Source of the DNA: Allolobophora icterica
Taxonomy: Eukaryota; Annelida; Clitellata; Crassiclitellata; Lumbricidae
Length of the DNA: 64,000 bases
Assembly: GCA_963556255.1 (NCBI GenBank)
Contig: OY744613.1
Coordinates: 45,688,291-45,752,290, forward strand
Direction: 5' to 3'
Each line of letters opens with the position of its first letter. Position 1 is the stretch's first letter. The translations under genes were made by a program, and so were the position numbers. The notes under the pieces were generated by a model, which was not told the origin of the DNA, made no database searches, and saw only the letters and a program-made list of their open reading frames with translations. Positions 1 through 8,971 of the stretch are shown here, piece after piece.

Positions 1-1
1 G

Positions 2-2095
2 AAGAACGAAGGCGATGATGTAGCGCAGATATTTATAGACACTCTTATAGACGATATAAAAGATATTTACAAGCGATTTAAATTTCCAAAAGACATGATA
101 TTCGGGAAGGAAGACAAGGAGCTATATAACTCGGCTACTGTTTGTCATATTTGCGAAGGCGAACTAGGCGATGACCGAGTTCGAGACCACTGTCATTTAA
201 CTGGAAAATATATAGGGGCCGCTCATAACATTTGTAATCTACGTTACAGAGACCCTAAGTTTATCCCGGTACAGCTACATAATTTATCCGGATACGACAG
301 TCATTTATTCGTAAAGAAATTACGAGGCGATGATAACGAAAAGATTAACTGCATTCCTTGCAACGAAGAAAAGTACATCTCATTTAGCAGAGAAGTTGTA
401 GTTGATAAGTTTGTGGGTAGAGAAGACAAGGAGGTAGAGGTTAAACGTGAATTACGTTTCATCGATAGTTTTCGATTTATGGCTTCGAGTCTCGACGCTT
501 TATCGAGGAACCTAAGCAAAGACCAGTGTAAAAATGTAAACAAACACTACTCTGGTAATCAGCGCGATCTCTTGTTTAGAAAAGGAGCGTATCCTTACGA
601 TTACGTTGATTCCACCAATCGCCTGAACGAAACAGAACTACCACCGAAGTCGGCATTCTATTCGAGACTTAACGACTCGGACATTAGCGATGAAGACTAC
701 AACCATGCACGGGCGGTATGGAATGAATTCGGATTTAAAACGTTTAGAGAATACCACGATTTATATAACCTGTCCGATGTTCTCCTGCTCGCCGACGTGT
801 TTGAGAATTTTAGAGACGTGTGCTGTGAGAACTATGGTCTAGACCCCGCTTGGTATTATACTTCTCCGGGTCTTGCTTGGGATGCCGCATTAAAGTTGAC
901 TGGAGTAGAGTTGGAGTTGTTGAGCGATTACGATATGATACTAATGGTTAAACACGGGATAAGAGGCGGTGTTAGCACGATTTCACATCGTTACGGAGAG
1001 GCGAACAATAAGTACATGCCCTCGTTTGATGACAGCAAGCCTTCATCATTTATAACCTATTTAGACGCTAACAATTCGTACGGATGGGCTATGTGTAAGA
1101 ATCTACCAACTCACGGGTTCCAGTGGATGGGTAATGATGAGCTAAACGACTGGAGATCGACGCCGAGTATATTAGAAGTGGACTTCGAATACCGAAGAGA
1201 TTTACACGATCTTCACAACGACTATCCTCTTGCCCCTGAGAATATTACACCCGAATTTTCGACTGTGCCTAAACTCATTCCAAACCTGAACGATAAAGTA
1301 AAGTACATAGTCCATCACGAAAATTTAAAGCTGTACGAAAGCCTAGGTTTGAAGATAACCAAAATTCATCGTGGAATTAAGTTTGAAGAAAGTGCCTGGT
1401 TGAAAAGCTATATCGATCTAAATACCAACCTGAGGACCAGAGCCACCAACGATTTCGAGAAAGACTTTTTCAAACTAATGAATAATAGTGTGTTTGGGAA
1501 GACGTATGAAAATATAGAATCTCGAGTAGACATAAAACTAGTTTCCTGCGAGAAGCAAGCTATAAAACTAGCGGCGAAAACGAGCTACGACACTCGAACT
1601 ATTTTTGATGAAAACCTAATCGCCATTCATATGAAACGTACGAAACTATATTACAACAAGCCTATATATCTCGGTATGTGTATTTTAGACTTAAGCAAGA
1701 CGATTATGTTCGATTTCCACTATAATTACATCAAGACTAAATATGGAGACAGGGCTAAGCTATTATTCACCGATACGGATTCGTTGGCGTACGAAATAAA
1801 GACCGACGATTTTTACGCTGATATCGCCGACGACGTTCGAAGCAGGTTCGACACGCGCGAGTATCTGAAAGATCATCCATCATGTATCGAAACCGGAGTT
1901 AATAAGAAAGTTATAGGTATGTTCAAAGATGAAGCGGGCGGAAAACAGATCGAAGAATTCGTTGGATTGAGGTCGAAGTTGTACTCGTACAAGATTGCTG
2001 GTGAAGATCATAAGAAATGTAAAGGAGTGAAGAAGAACGTCGTCAAGAAATCTATCACTCACGAAGATTACAAAGACTGCTTGTTCACCAAATGA
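2..2095 (+). CDS. Protein-primed DNA polymerase B, C-terminal part (copy A, cut by window edge)
   Basis: Replicative family B polymerase of the Maverick/adintovirus type, which would copy the viral genome from a protein primer. The frame is open from base 2 without a start, so the N-terminus lies outside the window; the first internal ATG is at 95. Counted from that ATG, a Cys/His cluster (CHIC...DHCH, residues 17-34) precedes an exonuclease II motif (HNLSGYDSH, about 62-70). Polymerase motif A is LDANNSYGW (about 323), motif B is NNSVFGK (about 465) and motif C is FTDTDS (about 558). All catalytic aspartates are present. The TGA at 2093-2095 lies in a conserved region: copy C aligns without a gap across it and continues for about 50 codons, so this looks like a nonsense mutation. 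The protease gene follows at once. Confidence 0.9.
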   Translation, partial: KNEGDDVAQIFIDTLIDDIKDIYKRFKFPKDMIFGKEDKELYNSATVCHICEGELGDDRVRDHCHLTGKYIGAAHNICNLRYRDPKFIPVQLHNLSGYDSHLFVKKLRGDDNEKINCIPCNEEKYISFSREVVVDKFVGREDKEVEVKRELRFIDSFRFMASSLDALSRNLSKDQCKNVNKHYSGNQRDLLFRKGAYPYDYVDSTNRLNETELPPKSAFYSRLNDSDISDEDYNHARAVWNEFGFKTFREYHDLYNLSDVLLLADVFENFRDVCCENYGLDPAWYYTSPGLAWDAALKLTGVELELLSDYDMILMVKHGIRGGVSTISHRYGEANNKYMPSFDDSKPSSFITYLDANNSYGWAMCKNLPTHGFQWMGNDELNDWRSTPSILEVDFEYRRDLHDLHNDYPLAPENITPEFSTVPKLIPNLNDKVKYIVHHENLKLYESLGLKITKIHRGIKFEESAWLKSYIDLNTNLRTRATNDFEKDFFKLMNNSVFGKTYENIESRVDIKLVSCEKQAIKLAAKTSYDTRTIFDENLIAIHMKRTKLYYNKPIYLGMCILDLSKTIMFDFHYNYIKTKYGDRAKLLFTDTDSLAYEIKTDDFYADIADDVRSRFDTREYLKDHPSCIETGVNKKVIGMFKDEAGGKQIEEFVGLRSKLYSYKIAGEDHKKCKGVKKNVVKKSITHEDYKDCLFTK

Positions 2096-2251
2096 GAACA
2101 ATCGAGAAAGATGAATGTCATTCGATCCCACCTTCACGAAATCTACACCGAAGAAGTCAACAAGGTGGCTCTTTCAGCCGACGATGATAAACGAGTGATT
2201 CAGCAAGACGGTGTCCATTCTTTAGCATATGGGCATTATTCTCTAATATAA
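2096..2251 (+). pseudogene. Polymerase B C-terminal tail beyond an in-frame TGA
   Basis: In the same frame after the TGA, 51 codons stay open to a TAA at 2249-2251. They contain VIRSH and LAYGHY, which match the C-terminus of the copy C polymerase (VIRSH, LAYGHY) at the same spacing. This is the natural end of the polymerase, now separated by one stop. An ATG at 2111 could start a short peptide, but nothing else supports a separate gene. Confidence 0.75.
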
Positions 2252-2252
2252 A

Positions 2253-2678
2253 ATGAGTGTTAAACAAATCGATGTCGAAGGTGTAGTTCTTCCAAATCAT
2301 CCGTTAACGAATTTTGAATTATTGGATGCTGCGAAGAAACTAAATATTCCGAATTTTAGAGGCGTGTTCTTACGAGACGAGCTGCCGAAAAAACCTAGAC
2401 GGAATGAGTGTGGGATATTAAACCTAGACGATTCTAATGGGGAAGACTCTCATTGGGTCGGCTTTTTAAAGAACGGTAACGAGAAAATATATTTCGACAG
2501 TTTCGGTCTTCCTCCTCCTACGGAATTAATAAAATATCTACAAAGACCACTGCTTTACAACAGCGAGCGAATACAAAAAGACGGTCAAGTGTTTTGCGGT
2601 CATTTATATCTGTACGCATTGAAGAAAACGTGCAATGATGGTTGTAAATTTCAAGAAGTTATAAACGAATTACGTTAA
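2253..2678 (+). CDS. Adenain-like cysteine protease (copy A)
   Basis: A 141-residue protein of the adenovirus protease (C5/ULP-like) family, which matures capsid and core precursors during assembly. The likely catalytic set is His67 (SHWVGF), Asp82 (YFDSFG), Gln112 and Cys115 (VFCGH), in the expected order and spacing. The ATG lies one base after the natural polymerase stop and is preceded by TATAAA directly abutting the start. The fibre gene follows 21 bases after the stop. Copies B and C carry related proteases. The length is shorter than adenovirus proteases, but the core is complete. The ORF is intact. Confidence 0.85.
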   Translation: MSVKQIDVEGVVLPNHPLTNFELLDAAKKLNIPNFRGVFLRDELPKKPRRNECGILNLDDSNGEDSHWVGFLKNGNEKIYFDSFGLPPPTELIKYLQRPLLYNSERIQKDGQVFCGHLYLYALKKTCNDGCKFQEVINELR

Positions 2679-2699
2679 ATAATACCACCTATTTAAAAC

Positions 2700-3728
2700 A
2701 TGCCTGTTGATAAATTTGGACGAACCTATACTCCATCGGTTGAAAAAATAGTGACTGGAGGTGTTACTCTATCTCAAGCGAGTAATACATTTCTAAAACG
2801 AGACGGAACGAACGAAATGGTTGCTGATTTAAATATGGCCGGTCATCTTCTCGTAGGTTTACCTACAACGAACGCTTCGACAGCAGAAATGGATGAGGCT
2901 CTAAGTCGGGGGCAAGCTATAGATTTGATAACGAATCACAACGATGAACGAACTGTTTCGAAAGTGTCTAAAACCGGCGATACCATGACTGGCGACTTAT
3001 TTTTAAGCATCGGCAGGGATCTTAAGCGGAGGATGGGATGTAAGGATTTGGTTGGAAATAAAGATTTTATTATATTTTTAAGAAATACAACGAATAAACT
3101 AGAAGCTCGATTAAACCAACCGATTATATCGCAATCGACGGATGGATTTAGTTTTAGAATAAATAATGAAACCGTCTTAGAGATGGTTAAGTCAATGGAT
3201 GGCACTCCTCCGTCTAAAATAAACGTGCATAAGCCCATCTTTATGCATGGTGCGCACATTACAGGCCTACGCGATCCCGACGGCGACGGTGATGCAGCGA
3301 CCAAAAAATATGTTGATACAACTGCAGTCGGACCCGCGGTTAGCTTTTACACTTTGACTCAACAAGCCATAGTCGCTAAAACTCTCACACGAGTTTCTTT
3401 CGATAGTGTAAGATTCGAAACCGATAACGTCAGCAGTACGGGAATGACTCGTTTCACTCCTGGTAAAGCTGGATGCTATATCGTTACGACGTACATAGAC
3501 TTTTGTGACACTAATAATACCGCTCATGGTAACGTCTACCTGTATAAAAACGGGGTATCGTACATGCAAATTGCGGGTGGAGGGGGTACGGGGGGTTCGT
3601 ATAATAACGCAACCGGTAGTACCATAGTTGAGGTAATCGGTACCGACTACCTCGAGATATTCGTTTATTCAACCATCGCTGTAAACATATTAGGTAGAGA
3701 CTTTTCAGCGGCATTCTTACGACCTTAG
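2700..3728 (+). CDS. Fibre/spike protein with a C1q-like head (copy A)
   Basis: A 342-residue fibre-like protein. The N-terminus MPVDKFG is shared with the fibres of copies B and C and is probably the capsid-anchoring tail. Shaft-like segments follow, with the motifs GHLLVGLPT and GDTMTGDL that recur in all three fibres and resemble phage tail-fibre shafts. The last about 130 residues (from about 210) look like a C1q/TNF-type jelly-roll head: F-x-PG-x-x-GCY, then YLYKNGV, then DYLEIFVYS. The inferred role is trimeric attachment to the host cell. It is intact and lies tail to tail with the minus-strand cluster. The head assignment rests on pattern only. Confidence 0.7.
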   Translation: MPVDKFGRTYTPSVEKIVTGGVTLSQASNTFLKRDGTNEMVADLNMAGHLLVGLPTTNASTAEMDEALSRGQAIDLITNHNDERTVSKVSKTGDTMTGDLFLSIGRDLKRRMGCKDLVGNKDFIIFLRNTTNKLEARLNQPIISQSTDGFSFRINNETVLEMVKSMDGTPPSKINVHKPIFMHGAHITGLRDPDGDGDAATKKYVDTTAVGPAVSFYTLTQQAIVAKTLTRVSFDSVRFETDNVSSTGMTRFTPGKAGCYIVTTYIDFCDTNNTAHGNVYLYKNGVSYMQIAGGGGTGGSYNNATGSTIVEVIGTDYLEIFVYSTIAVNILGRDFSAAFLRP

Positions 3729-3817
3729 TGATCGTTTCTCAGACTTACTATAGCAGAGGTCGCGCAATTATTCGTGTACGATGATTAAGATTTTCAATGA
3801 GAATCGTCATTGAAAAT

Positions 3818-4171
3818 TTAAAACTCGAAAACCTCGAGCTTAAAAACCTCGAGCTCCAAAACCTCGAGCTCAAAAAAACCATCGAACTCCAAAACCTTAA
3901 GCTCAAAAACGTCGCTATCTCCGGATACTACTATCAATGCTGGGTCCCATATCATCTCCAGCTTCTTTTTTGTAAATGTATCGTTCGTTCGCAACTTGCT
4001 GTACTGCGGCTCATCGTCTACGCTCAGGTAATATTCCATACCATCCGGCGCTACTGCCGTAATCAGGCAAAAAATATCCTCAAGGTAACGATATAAATAT
4101 TGCTTCGTTTTAACGGTGTAAACTACGTCTTCTTCTAAAGTTTCGAAACATAAAAATTTACGAGTCTCCAT
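3818..4171 (-). CDS. Hypothetical small protein (copy A)
   Basis: A 117-residue protein of unknown function that I do not recognise. The first 85 residues look like ordinary globular sequence; the tail is encoded by the 15-bp repeat and is rich in Phe, Leu, Glu and Val. I prefer this frame over the overlapping plus-strand frame because its ATG sits one base after the stop of the upstream gene and has the element's usual start context (ACTTAAAATG). No clear homologue is present in copies B or C. Confidence 0.5.
   Translation of the reverse strand: METRKFLCFETLEEDVVYTVKTKQYLYRYLEDIFCLITAVAPDGMEYYLSVDDEPQYSKLRTNDTFTKKKLEMIWDPALIVVSGDSDVFELKVLEFDGFFELEVLELEVFKLEVFEF
3825..3918. repeat. 15-bp tandem repeat inside the small minus-strand gene
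   Basis: About six units resembling AAAACCTCGAGCTCC lie in tandem. On the minus strand they encode a hydrophobic/acidic pattern (LEVLELEVF) at the C-terminus of the 3818-4171 gene. On the plus strand they encode NLELK-type five-residue repeats in an open frame. XhoI-like palindromes (CTCGAG) recur in each unit. Confidence 0.75.
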
Positions 4172-4172
4172 T

Positions 4173-4655
4173 TTAAGTAGCCAGAAAAAACTTTATGCTA
4201 CTCTCGTCACTACTGCTACTCTCCTCACTGACGCTACTCTCCTCACTACTACTGCTCTCCTCACTACTACTGCTCTCCTCACTACTACTACTCTCTTCAC
4301 TACTGCTGCTCTCGTACACCGTAATTGCGTATCTTTCTCTCCAGATTTTACCATTATAAGCCTTCAGCGTGGGGATACAGATTTTAAAAGCCATACTCGC
4401 CTTATACAACGATTGGAAGGCGAAGACTATGTTAGTGTTTTTGTCTAGTATCTCAACGCTTATAGGATTATTTCTAATAGTTTTTAAATACTCGTACTTA
4501 GGTAATGTTTGCCTTTTCTCCTTCGTCGGTTCGGGCAATTCCGATTCCGGTAAAATACCCTTCTCAACGAGTATTCTTAGCAGTTCGGGTTTATTCATAT
4601 ACCTCGACTTTATTCCGTGTTCCTTCATTAACGATTTCAGTTGTAAGAGTTTCAT
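4173..4655 (-). CDS. SAP-domain protein with NUMOD-like segment and Ser/Glu tail (copy A)
   Basis: A 160-residue putative DNA-binding protein. Residues 1-38 form a SAP-like helix-extended-loop-helix (LKSLMKEHGIKS...LLRILVEKGI). Residues about 65-110 (TIRNNP, then SLYKASMAFKI, then WRERYAI) resemble the modular NUMOD/IENR1 DNA-binding segments of homing endonucleases, but no nuclease domain is visible. The last about 45 residues are repeats of Ser and Glu. Copy B has the same two-part protein with a different tail. It could organise viral DNA or act as a regulator. A TATAAA lies about 6 bases before the start. Confidence 0.6.
   Translation of the reverse strand: MKLLQLKSLMKEHGIKSRYMNKPELLRILVEKGILPESELPEPTKEKRQTLPKYEYLKTIRNNPISVEILDKNTNIVFAFQSLYKASMAFKICIPTLKAYNGKIWRERYAITVYESSSSEESSSSEESSSSEESSSSEESSVSEESSSSDESSIKFFLAT
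4195..4312. repeat. Ser/Glu-coding trinucleotide-rich tandem repeat
   Basis: Imperfect 18-21 bp units built from CTCCTCACTACTACTG. On the minus strand they encode SSSSEE repeats, the acidic tail of the SAP-domain protein. Several units are identical, so copy number is likely to vary. Confidence 0.8.
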
Positions 4656-4683
4656 GTTCTTTTTATATTAAAAAAGATTTTCT

Positions 4684-5991
4684 TTAATATACTACGTTCA
4701 TCTTCTGACCATCTGATTGGAATTTTAGCAATTTATCCGAAATGACGAGTGCGTAAGCTTCCGTTCCAGCTGGGACGGCGGCATTGAAGGTAGCCTTGAT
4801 CTGAACGTCTACAACCGATGACTTTAGTCTTTCCGATTGTTTACTTACATCCAAAACGAAAAGCGGGTATAAGTCTTTGTAGTCGGCTGGAGTGATGTTG
4901 CTCTGAGTTATCAACTGGTCCATTCCGTAGAACTTTTCGCTAAAAGTCGCGGCGTCTCTGTAAGCTCTCGAAAACTTTTGATTCGGGAATGATAGGTTGT
5001 AATCGCATGCCGGATATTTGTCCTGGTTCAACATCGCGTACACGTTCTTGATATCGCAATGATCGAAAATTGATGGATTAGCTAGTTGATTACCGCTTCG
5101 ATTAGTTTGAAATCCGACTACGATGTACCTAGGTTTTTCTGATGCCGTCTTTACGCTAAGTCGCCAGCTAAATGTCGTAGATTGAGGAACCGCTATAGTA
5201 TCGCAAAAATGGGCTCGATAGGCTACTGGTACCGTTGTCTTCGCTTCGATCGTTTTATACAGCTGCATTCTTTCCATGTCGGACGCAATAACGTGAGGCA
5301 TAAACCATGAAATTTTACTAAGGTTGACTTTACCCCTCGCCGCCGCAGTAGCCGCATCGTCGGCGCCGCGAGCTCTAAAGATAGCGTCGTCGTCCGATTT
5401 GCGAACGAGCGTTAGAGTCTGCTTCATGCCGTACACGACTTTATCGTAGTCCTCGCAGAATCCAAAAATATGCTTTAGAGGCACTATGAAGCTGAATGTG
5501 CCCTTTGCAGTCGGTTTCCGAATGAGATACGATTGTCTTATCGAAAATCCTGTGTTATCGGCAATAACAGCAGTCGCCGTGGTGTCTTTTGTCCATAATT
5601 GGTTAAGTCCTTGTGCGAGAGCGAAGTCGTTAGGATATTTCAGCAAGCCCAGCATAGTTGTCGCTTGTCCTGGATTAAACACGGTTTCTATTTCTTGACT
5701 CGATAGGGTATAGGATATCTGGCTGAAGAGGTGCATCAGTCCATTGTTAGCTAAACCCACAGCGTCTGCATTGACGTATGCGGTATCATCCGCTTTTGTC
5801 AGTCTACCCTCGAAAAGCAGGTACGACTCGGAGGGGTGGCTGAACAAATCTTGAAGCTCGATATTTATACGAATATCTCCAGCTGTGTTTAGATTCGTTC
5901 CAGACACCGGCTCATAGTCGTGAACTTCGTATTTCTCAATTCCCTCATCTATGAGAGTATTTTCAGTAAATCTTAGAATATCTGATTGCAT
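4684..5991 (-). CDS. Major capsid protein (copy A)
   Basis: A 435-residue major capsid protein, by length and conservation the hexon-like double jelly-roll subunit of Maverick/adintovirus capsids (fold inferred). Diagnostic conserved blocks are DEGIEKYE near the N-terminus, GQATTMLGLLKYP, PLKHIFGFCEDYDKV, LTLVRKSDDDAIFR and NQKFSRAYRDA; all recur in copies B and C. The start is the ATG at 5991, preceded by TATTAAAA, and aligns with the copy B start; an in-frame ATG 33 bases upstream lacks that context. The ORF is intact. It lies between the pVI-like gene and the SAP-domain gene in the same direction. Confidence 0.88.
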   Translation of the reverse strand: MQSDILRFTENTLIDEGIEKYEVHDYEPVSGTNLNTAGDIRINIELQDLFSHPSESYLLFEGRLTKADDTAYVNADAVGLANNGLMHLFSQISYTLSSQEIETVFNPGQATTMLGLLKYPNDFALAQGLNQLWTKDTTATAVIADNTGFSIRQSYLIRKPTAKGTFSFIVPLKHIFGFCEDYDKVVYGMKQTLTLVRKSDDDAIFRARGADDAATAAARGKVNLSKISWFMPHVIASDMERMQLYKTIEAKTTVPVAYRAHFCDTIAVPQSTTFSWRLSVKTASEKPRYIVVGFQTNRSGNQLANPSIFDHCDIKNVYAMLNQDKYPACDYNLSFPNQKFSRAYRDAATFSEKFYGMDQLITQSNITPADYKDLYPLFVLDVSKQSERLKSSVVDVQIKATFNAAVPAGTEAYALVISDKLLKFQSDGQKMNVVY

Positions 5992-6014
5992 TTTTAATAC
6001 GGTAAGATAATTTT

Positions 6015-6416
6015 TTAAGCCCATTTCATTCCAGATCCGCGCGCCAAATCTCGGATCGATATAACGCCGCCAGTACCGGACAGTAAATTATTTATATTCG
6101 TCGAAGGGTGAGGAATTATTAAATTCTGTAACGTTTCCTCACTCTTTTGACTAAGCGTCGTGGGTTCCAAAATTTTTGCGGCTGCTTTATCGACCATTCG
6201 CTTTCCCGCATGAATAGTGAGGGTCTTTCCAGCATCTATAGCCTTTTTACCAATCTCCGCTGCAGCCTCTTTTCCCGCACTTACCGCGGTTGCTGCTACC
6301 TGTCTTGCAACATTTGAGGTTAACATTCTTTTGAAAAATCCTGATATCGTGTCAAATATCCCTGCGCCTCCTACTACGTATCTTTTAGTAAATCTTCTCT
6401 TCGTTACGATAATCAT
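6015..6416 (-). CDS. pVI-like membrane-active capsid protein (copy A)
   Basis: A 133-residue basic protein. After a short Arg/Lys-rich start comes VVGG, then an amphipathic helix candidate (GIFDTISGFFKRML). This layout matches adenovirus pVI: an adenain-type double-glycine cleavage site followed by a membrane-lytic amphipathic helix. Alanine- and lysine-rich helices follow. Copy C has the same plan with VVGG followed by GLFDW. The start codon overlaps the stop of the upstream gene as ATGA. The pVI assignment comes from position and motif, not measured homology. Confidence 0.5.
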   Translation of the reverse strand: MIIVTKRRFTKRYVVGGAGIFDTISGFFKRMLTSNVARQVAATAVSAGKEAAAEIGKKAIDAGKTLTIHAGKRMVDKAAAKILEPTTLSQKSEETLQNLIIPHPSTNINNLLSGTGGVISIRDLARGSGMKWA

Positions 6417-7298
6417 TTTATAATCATCATTAAATTTTTATAGTATAATTCATTTATCGCTTTTTGTCGACGCAACTCGTCACCGATGCCGACTATCTCG
6501 TTTCTTAATCCTGTATTTCCCGCTCTGAAGCTAGCCATTCGTAGTGCTAACATTTCCACTAGCGCATTAGGGTCTTGTGGGAGAACAACAACCCCCTCAC
6601 CTGTTGGAGCCCGCATCGGCTTAATGATTTCATTATACTTTGAGCCTCTAGACGCTCTAGGCTTGTTAGGATTTTTCTCCGTATACATAGCACCCGTCGA
6701 AACAAGAATTTCCTTATACTCATCCAGATCGTTTTGACTGTATATCGTCTTGTCTGGTTTTTTCCTCGTCATTAATTCCCACAGCCCTGGAGTCCCCTTG
6801 TAGGTGTTATTACCCACCGTTACATCATCTCCTTCGATCGAGATTGGGCTGTTCCCGATGAAAAACCCTCCATCTTTTGAGCGTATTCCAAAGGTCGTAT
6901 CCGTCTCCTTCTTGTCCGAGGCGTATTCTTTTAAATATTTTGTAGCGATATCGCCTAATTCTAAAGTTCTAATATCTGAAACGGGATCGCCCTCGAACGC
7001 TTTTTATCGACGGATACTGCGGGAATTGAATCGCTTTCAACGACGTCGTTATCGATGCCGGTAAAGCACGAAGCGCTTCAGCCGTTAACTTAGAGTTCTC
7101 TTTTATCGTACCTAATTCTTTAGATATTCCAGACTGCGAGTCGATTATCGGTTTGTACGCTTTCGTTAATTCCCGCTGAAGAGACACGTCTCCTAATTTC
7201 TCGGATAACGAATCTTGTCTAATGTTTTGCTTCAGCTTGAGAAACTTCTCAACTATAAAGTCACGTTTGGCTGGGTCCTCAATTTTTAGAAAAGACAT
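6413..7298 (-). pseudogene. Conserved capsid-cluster protein, broken by one frameshift (copy A)
   Basis: A conserved viral gene of unknown function, about 295 codons. The N-terminal frame (from the ATG at 7298) carries FLKIEDPAKRDF and SLSEKLGD. The C-terminal frame carries YKGTPGLWELM, DPNALVEML and AGNTGLRNEI. The frame switches at a run of five T (7001-7005; A on the coding strand), and one extra base explains the break. Copy C has an uninterrupted homologue of 335 residues with the same ends, though its middle differs. The break may be a real indel or a homopolymer assembly error. Position between the pVI-like and coiled-coil genes is conserved in copy B. Confidence 0.7.
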
Positions 7299-7320
7299 TT
7301 TAAGTTTGAAACATAATATT

Positions 7321-7351
7321 TAAACGTAAAACGTAAAACGTAAATAAACGT
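7321..7351. repeat. ACGTAAAACGTA intergenic repeat (copy A)
   Basis: Three to four units of ACGTAAA lie between the starts of two minus-strand genes. Copy B has the same sequence, greatly expanded, at the same site (19380-19478). Confidence 0.7.
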
Positions 7352-7362
7352 TCGTTTCGTAT

Positions 7363-7881
7363 TCAATCCGTTTTACCAAAACGTTTCGTCGCTTCATCTA
7401 CGTTGATAGTGGTTTTACTTCTAACCTCTTCCTTCATTTGATTAAATTTCTCGAACTCGCTCAGAATAACGGAATATTCCGAGTCCGAGATGTTATTATC
7501 GTCCAGGGATTTTGAAACGAGGTCACTAATCGAATTGAGTTTCCCTTCGGCTATAGTCCTGATCTTTGCGTGTTTTTCTTGCCGGAGCGATAATATTCTG
7601 CGGACTTGGGTAGATACCAGAGATAGCGCTCCGGCTCCGGCGGATAAAGATTCCACGATGGTAGCGGCGGGTGCGGCAACGACGGTACTTAGAAAAGTTA
7701 CGCCTAGTACACCGAGCCCCGAAGATGTAAGAGTTAACAACCCTCCCAGCGCTTCGACTACTTTAACGCTCTTTTGGTATTTGTTACAGATTACGTCTCT
7801 CTTTTCTCGTTCTCGTATGATTTCCTGTTGAATTTCAGATATTTTCTGAAGACGATAGGAGTCTGCTTTGTTCGATTCCAT
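7363..7881 (-). CDS. Coiled-coil protein with hydrophobic Gly/Ala core, unknown function (copy A)
   Basis: A 172-residue protein. Residues 1-45 are charged and helical (EIQQEIIREREK). Residues about 46-90 are a long Gly/Ala/Leu/Val stretch that could form one or two membrane segments. Residues about 100-160 are a charged helix with the conserved pattern KLNSISDLVSK, then DNNISDSEYSVIL, then MKEEVRSK. Homologues lie in copies B and C (32065-32670), so it is a core gene of this virus group. It might be a membrane or capsid-internal protein, but I do not recognise a described function. The start has ATTATAAA directly before the ATG. Confidence 0.7.
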   Translation of the reverse strand: MESNKADSYRLQKISEIQQEIIREREKRDVICNKYQKSVKVVEALGGLLTLTSSGLGVLGVTFLSTVVAAPAATIVESLSAGAGALSLVSTQVRRILSLRQEKHAKIRTIAEGKLNSISDLVSKSLDDNNISDSEYSVILSEFEKFNQMKEEVRSKTTINVDEATKRFGKTD

Positions 7882-7914
7882 TTTATAATACCGAAGACTT
7901 TTTTAAAATGGAAT

Positions 7915-8331
7915 TCAATTTCGTTCGTAATTCACATAACATAACGCGTCTCCTTCGTTTACAACGACCGTTCCGAGGTCGTTAAAATTCTTAATATCTA
8001 GTAAAATATCTTCCGCGAACCCAGTAACGGTATCGCTTAGCAAGCGACAACCCGCTTCTATAAATTCTGGATGGAGTGAAATTTTACACGAACCTTTCAT
8101 CATTCGAACGCCCAAGCCTAATGGTAAAACTACATTTTCTTGCGGTTGAATAGTTATCTCTTCTTGAGCGAAAAACTCCAATCGTAGACCACCCATTTGT
8201 CTTTGCGGTCTATATTTTACATCCCACATACCTTCGCACGCCTGCCACCTGACGGAGCTCGGTTGAGTCCTTTTTTCTGGGACATATTTAGGTTTCGTCC
8301 ACCCCATTTTATGAATCGGAAATAGAGACAT
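7915..8331 (-). CDS. Small beta-rich protein, possibly dUTPase-like fold (copy A)
   Basis: A 138-residue protein. The region LPLGLGVRM, then an acidic DILLDIKNF, then GDALCYVNY resembles the strand order of the dUTPase-like beta prism, where a late G-D motif precedes a final strand. The Ser-rich catalytic motifs of active dUTPases are not visible, so a structural role is more likely if the fold is right. A homologue is present, broken, in copy B and absent from copy C. The start follows CTATAAA directly. Function is unproven. Confidence 0.55.
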   Translation of the reverse strand: MSLFPIHKMGWTKPKYVPEKRTQPSSVRWQACEGMWDVKYRPQRQMGGLRLEFFAQEEITIQPQENVVLPLGLGVRMMKGSCKISLHPEFIEAGCRLLSDTVTGFAEDILLDIKNFNDLGTVVVNEGDALCYVNYERN

Positions 8332-8352
8332 TTTATAGACGATATATCTTTT

Positions 8353-8949
8353 TTAAAGCAACAATCCGAGAAGCGGAATGTTTTTAAACGGTGAATCTGG
8401 TCCTAGTATAAGCCCTTCCCCATTTACGAACGCATTACCTCTCTTCAGATACAGGCCTTCTCCCACACCGTTTAATCCAGATCCTTGATATGGTTTCAAA
8501 TATAAGCCCTGCCCTTGTTGCTCTATCTTATAGTTTTTACCTCCAGCATTGAGATATATAGCCCCACCTGAAACTTTATCGATGACTTTAGAACCAGCCG
8601 CTGCGCCTATTCCAGTTAATGCACCCGTTGCTAAGCTCGGTAATACGCTACCTAGTAGGAATTTACCCGCAGTTGCTAGAAACGGTAATATAGCGCCTAT
8701 AAACCCTCCTTCGACTTTAGCGTTATGTATTAATTGGGTTTTACTCATTTTTAGAGTCACGTCTTTCCCTTCATGATACGCTTTCTTTAATTTATTGATC
8801 TGTGCTTGGGTAAAAGCTAACACGTGCTCTCCGTCTAAATCCTTGTGACTTAGTTTGATGCTTACGCCGGTTCCCGCTTGTAGCGATCTTTTAAATTTAT
8901 CTTTTTGTCCTTCTGAAATATTGAATTTGAAGTTCGCGTATCGACTCAT
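8353..8949 (-). CDS. Adenovirus pX-like core/membrane protein (copy A)
   Basis: A 198-residue protein of a family common in adintovirus/Maverick genomes, usually compared with adenovirus core protein X. The N-terminal half has paired motifs TGVSIKLSH, LAFTQAQINKLKKA and VTLKMSKTQL. A hydrophobic Gly/Ala segment follows (GGFIGAILPFLATAGKFLL). The C-terminal third has GLYLK repeats and ends PFKNIPLLGLLL. I chose the ATG at 8949, which follows TATATAAA, over an in-frame ATG at 9012 inside the penton-like gene. Homologues are in copies B (broken) and C. The role is probably genome condensation or membrane interaction. Confidence 0.7.
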   Translation of the reverse strand: MSRYANFKFNISEGQKDKFKRSLQAGTGVSIKLSHKDLDGEHVLAFTQAQINKLKKAYHEGKDVTLKMSKTQLIHNAKVEGGFIGAILPFLATAGKFLLGSVLPSLATGALTGIGAAAGSKVIDKVSGGAIYLNAGGKNYKIEQQGQGLYLKPYQGSGLNGVGEGLYLKRGNAFVNGEGLILGPDSPFKNIPLLGLLL

Positions 8950-8971
8950 TTTATATATAACTAGAAAACTT

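Noticed and set aside
3797..4096. Plus-strand ORF with NLELK five-residue repeats, suggestive of a pentapeptide-repeat protein
   Set aside because: It is created by the 15-bp DNA repeat; the minus-strand gene has the proper start context and position.
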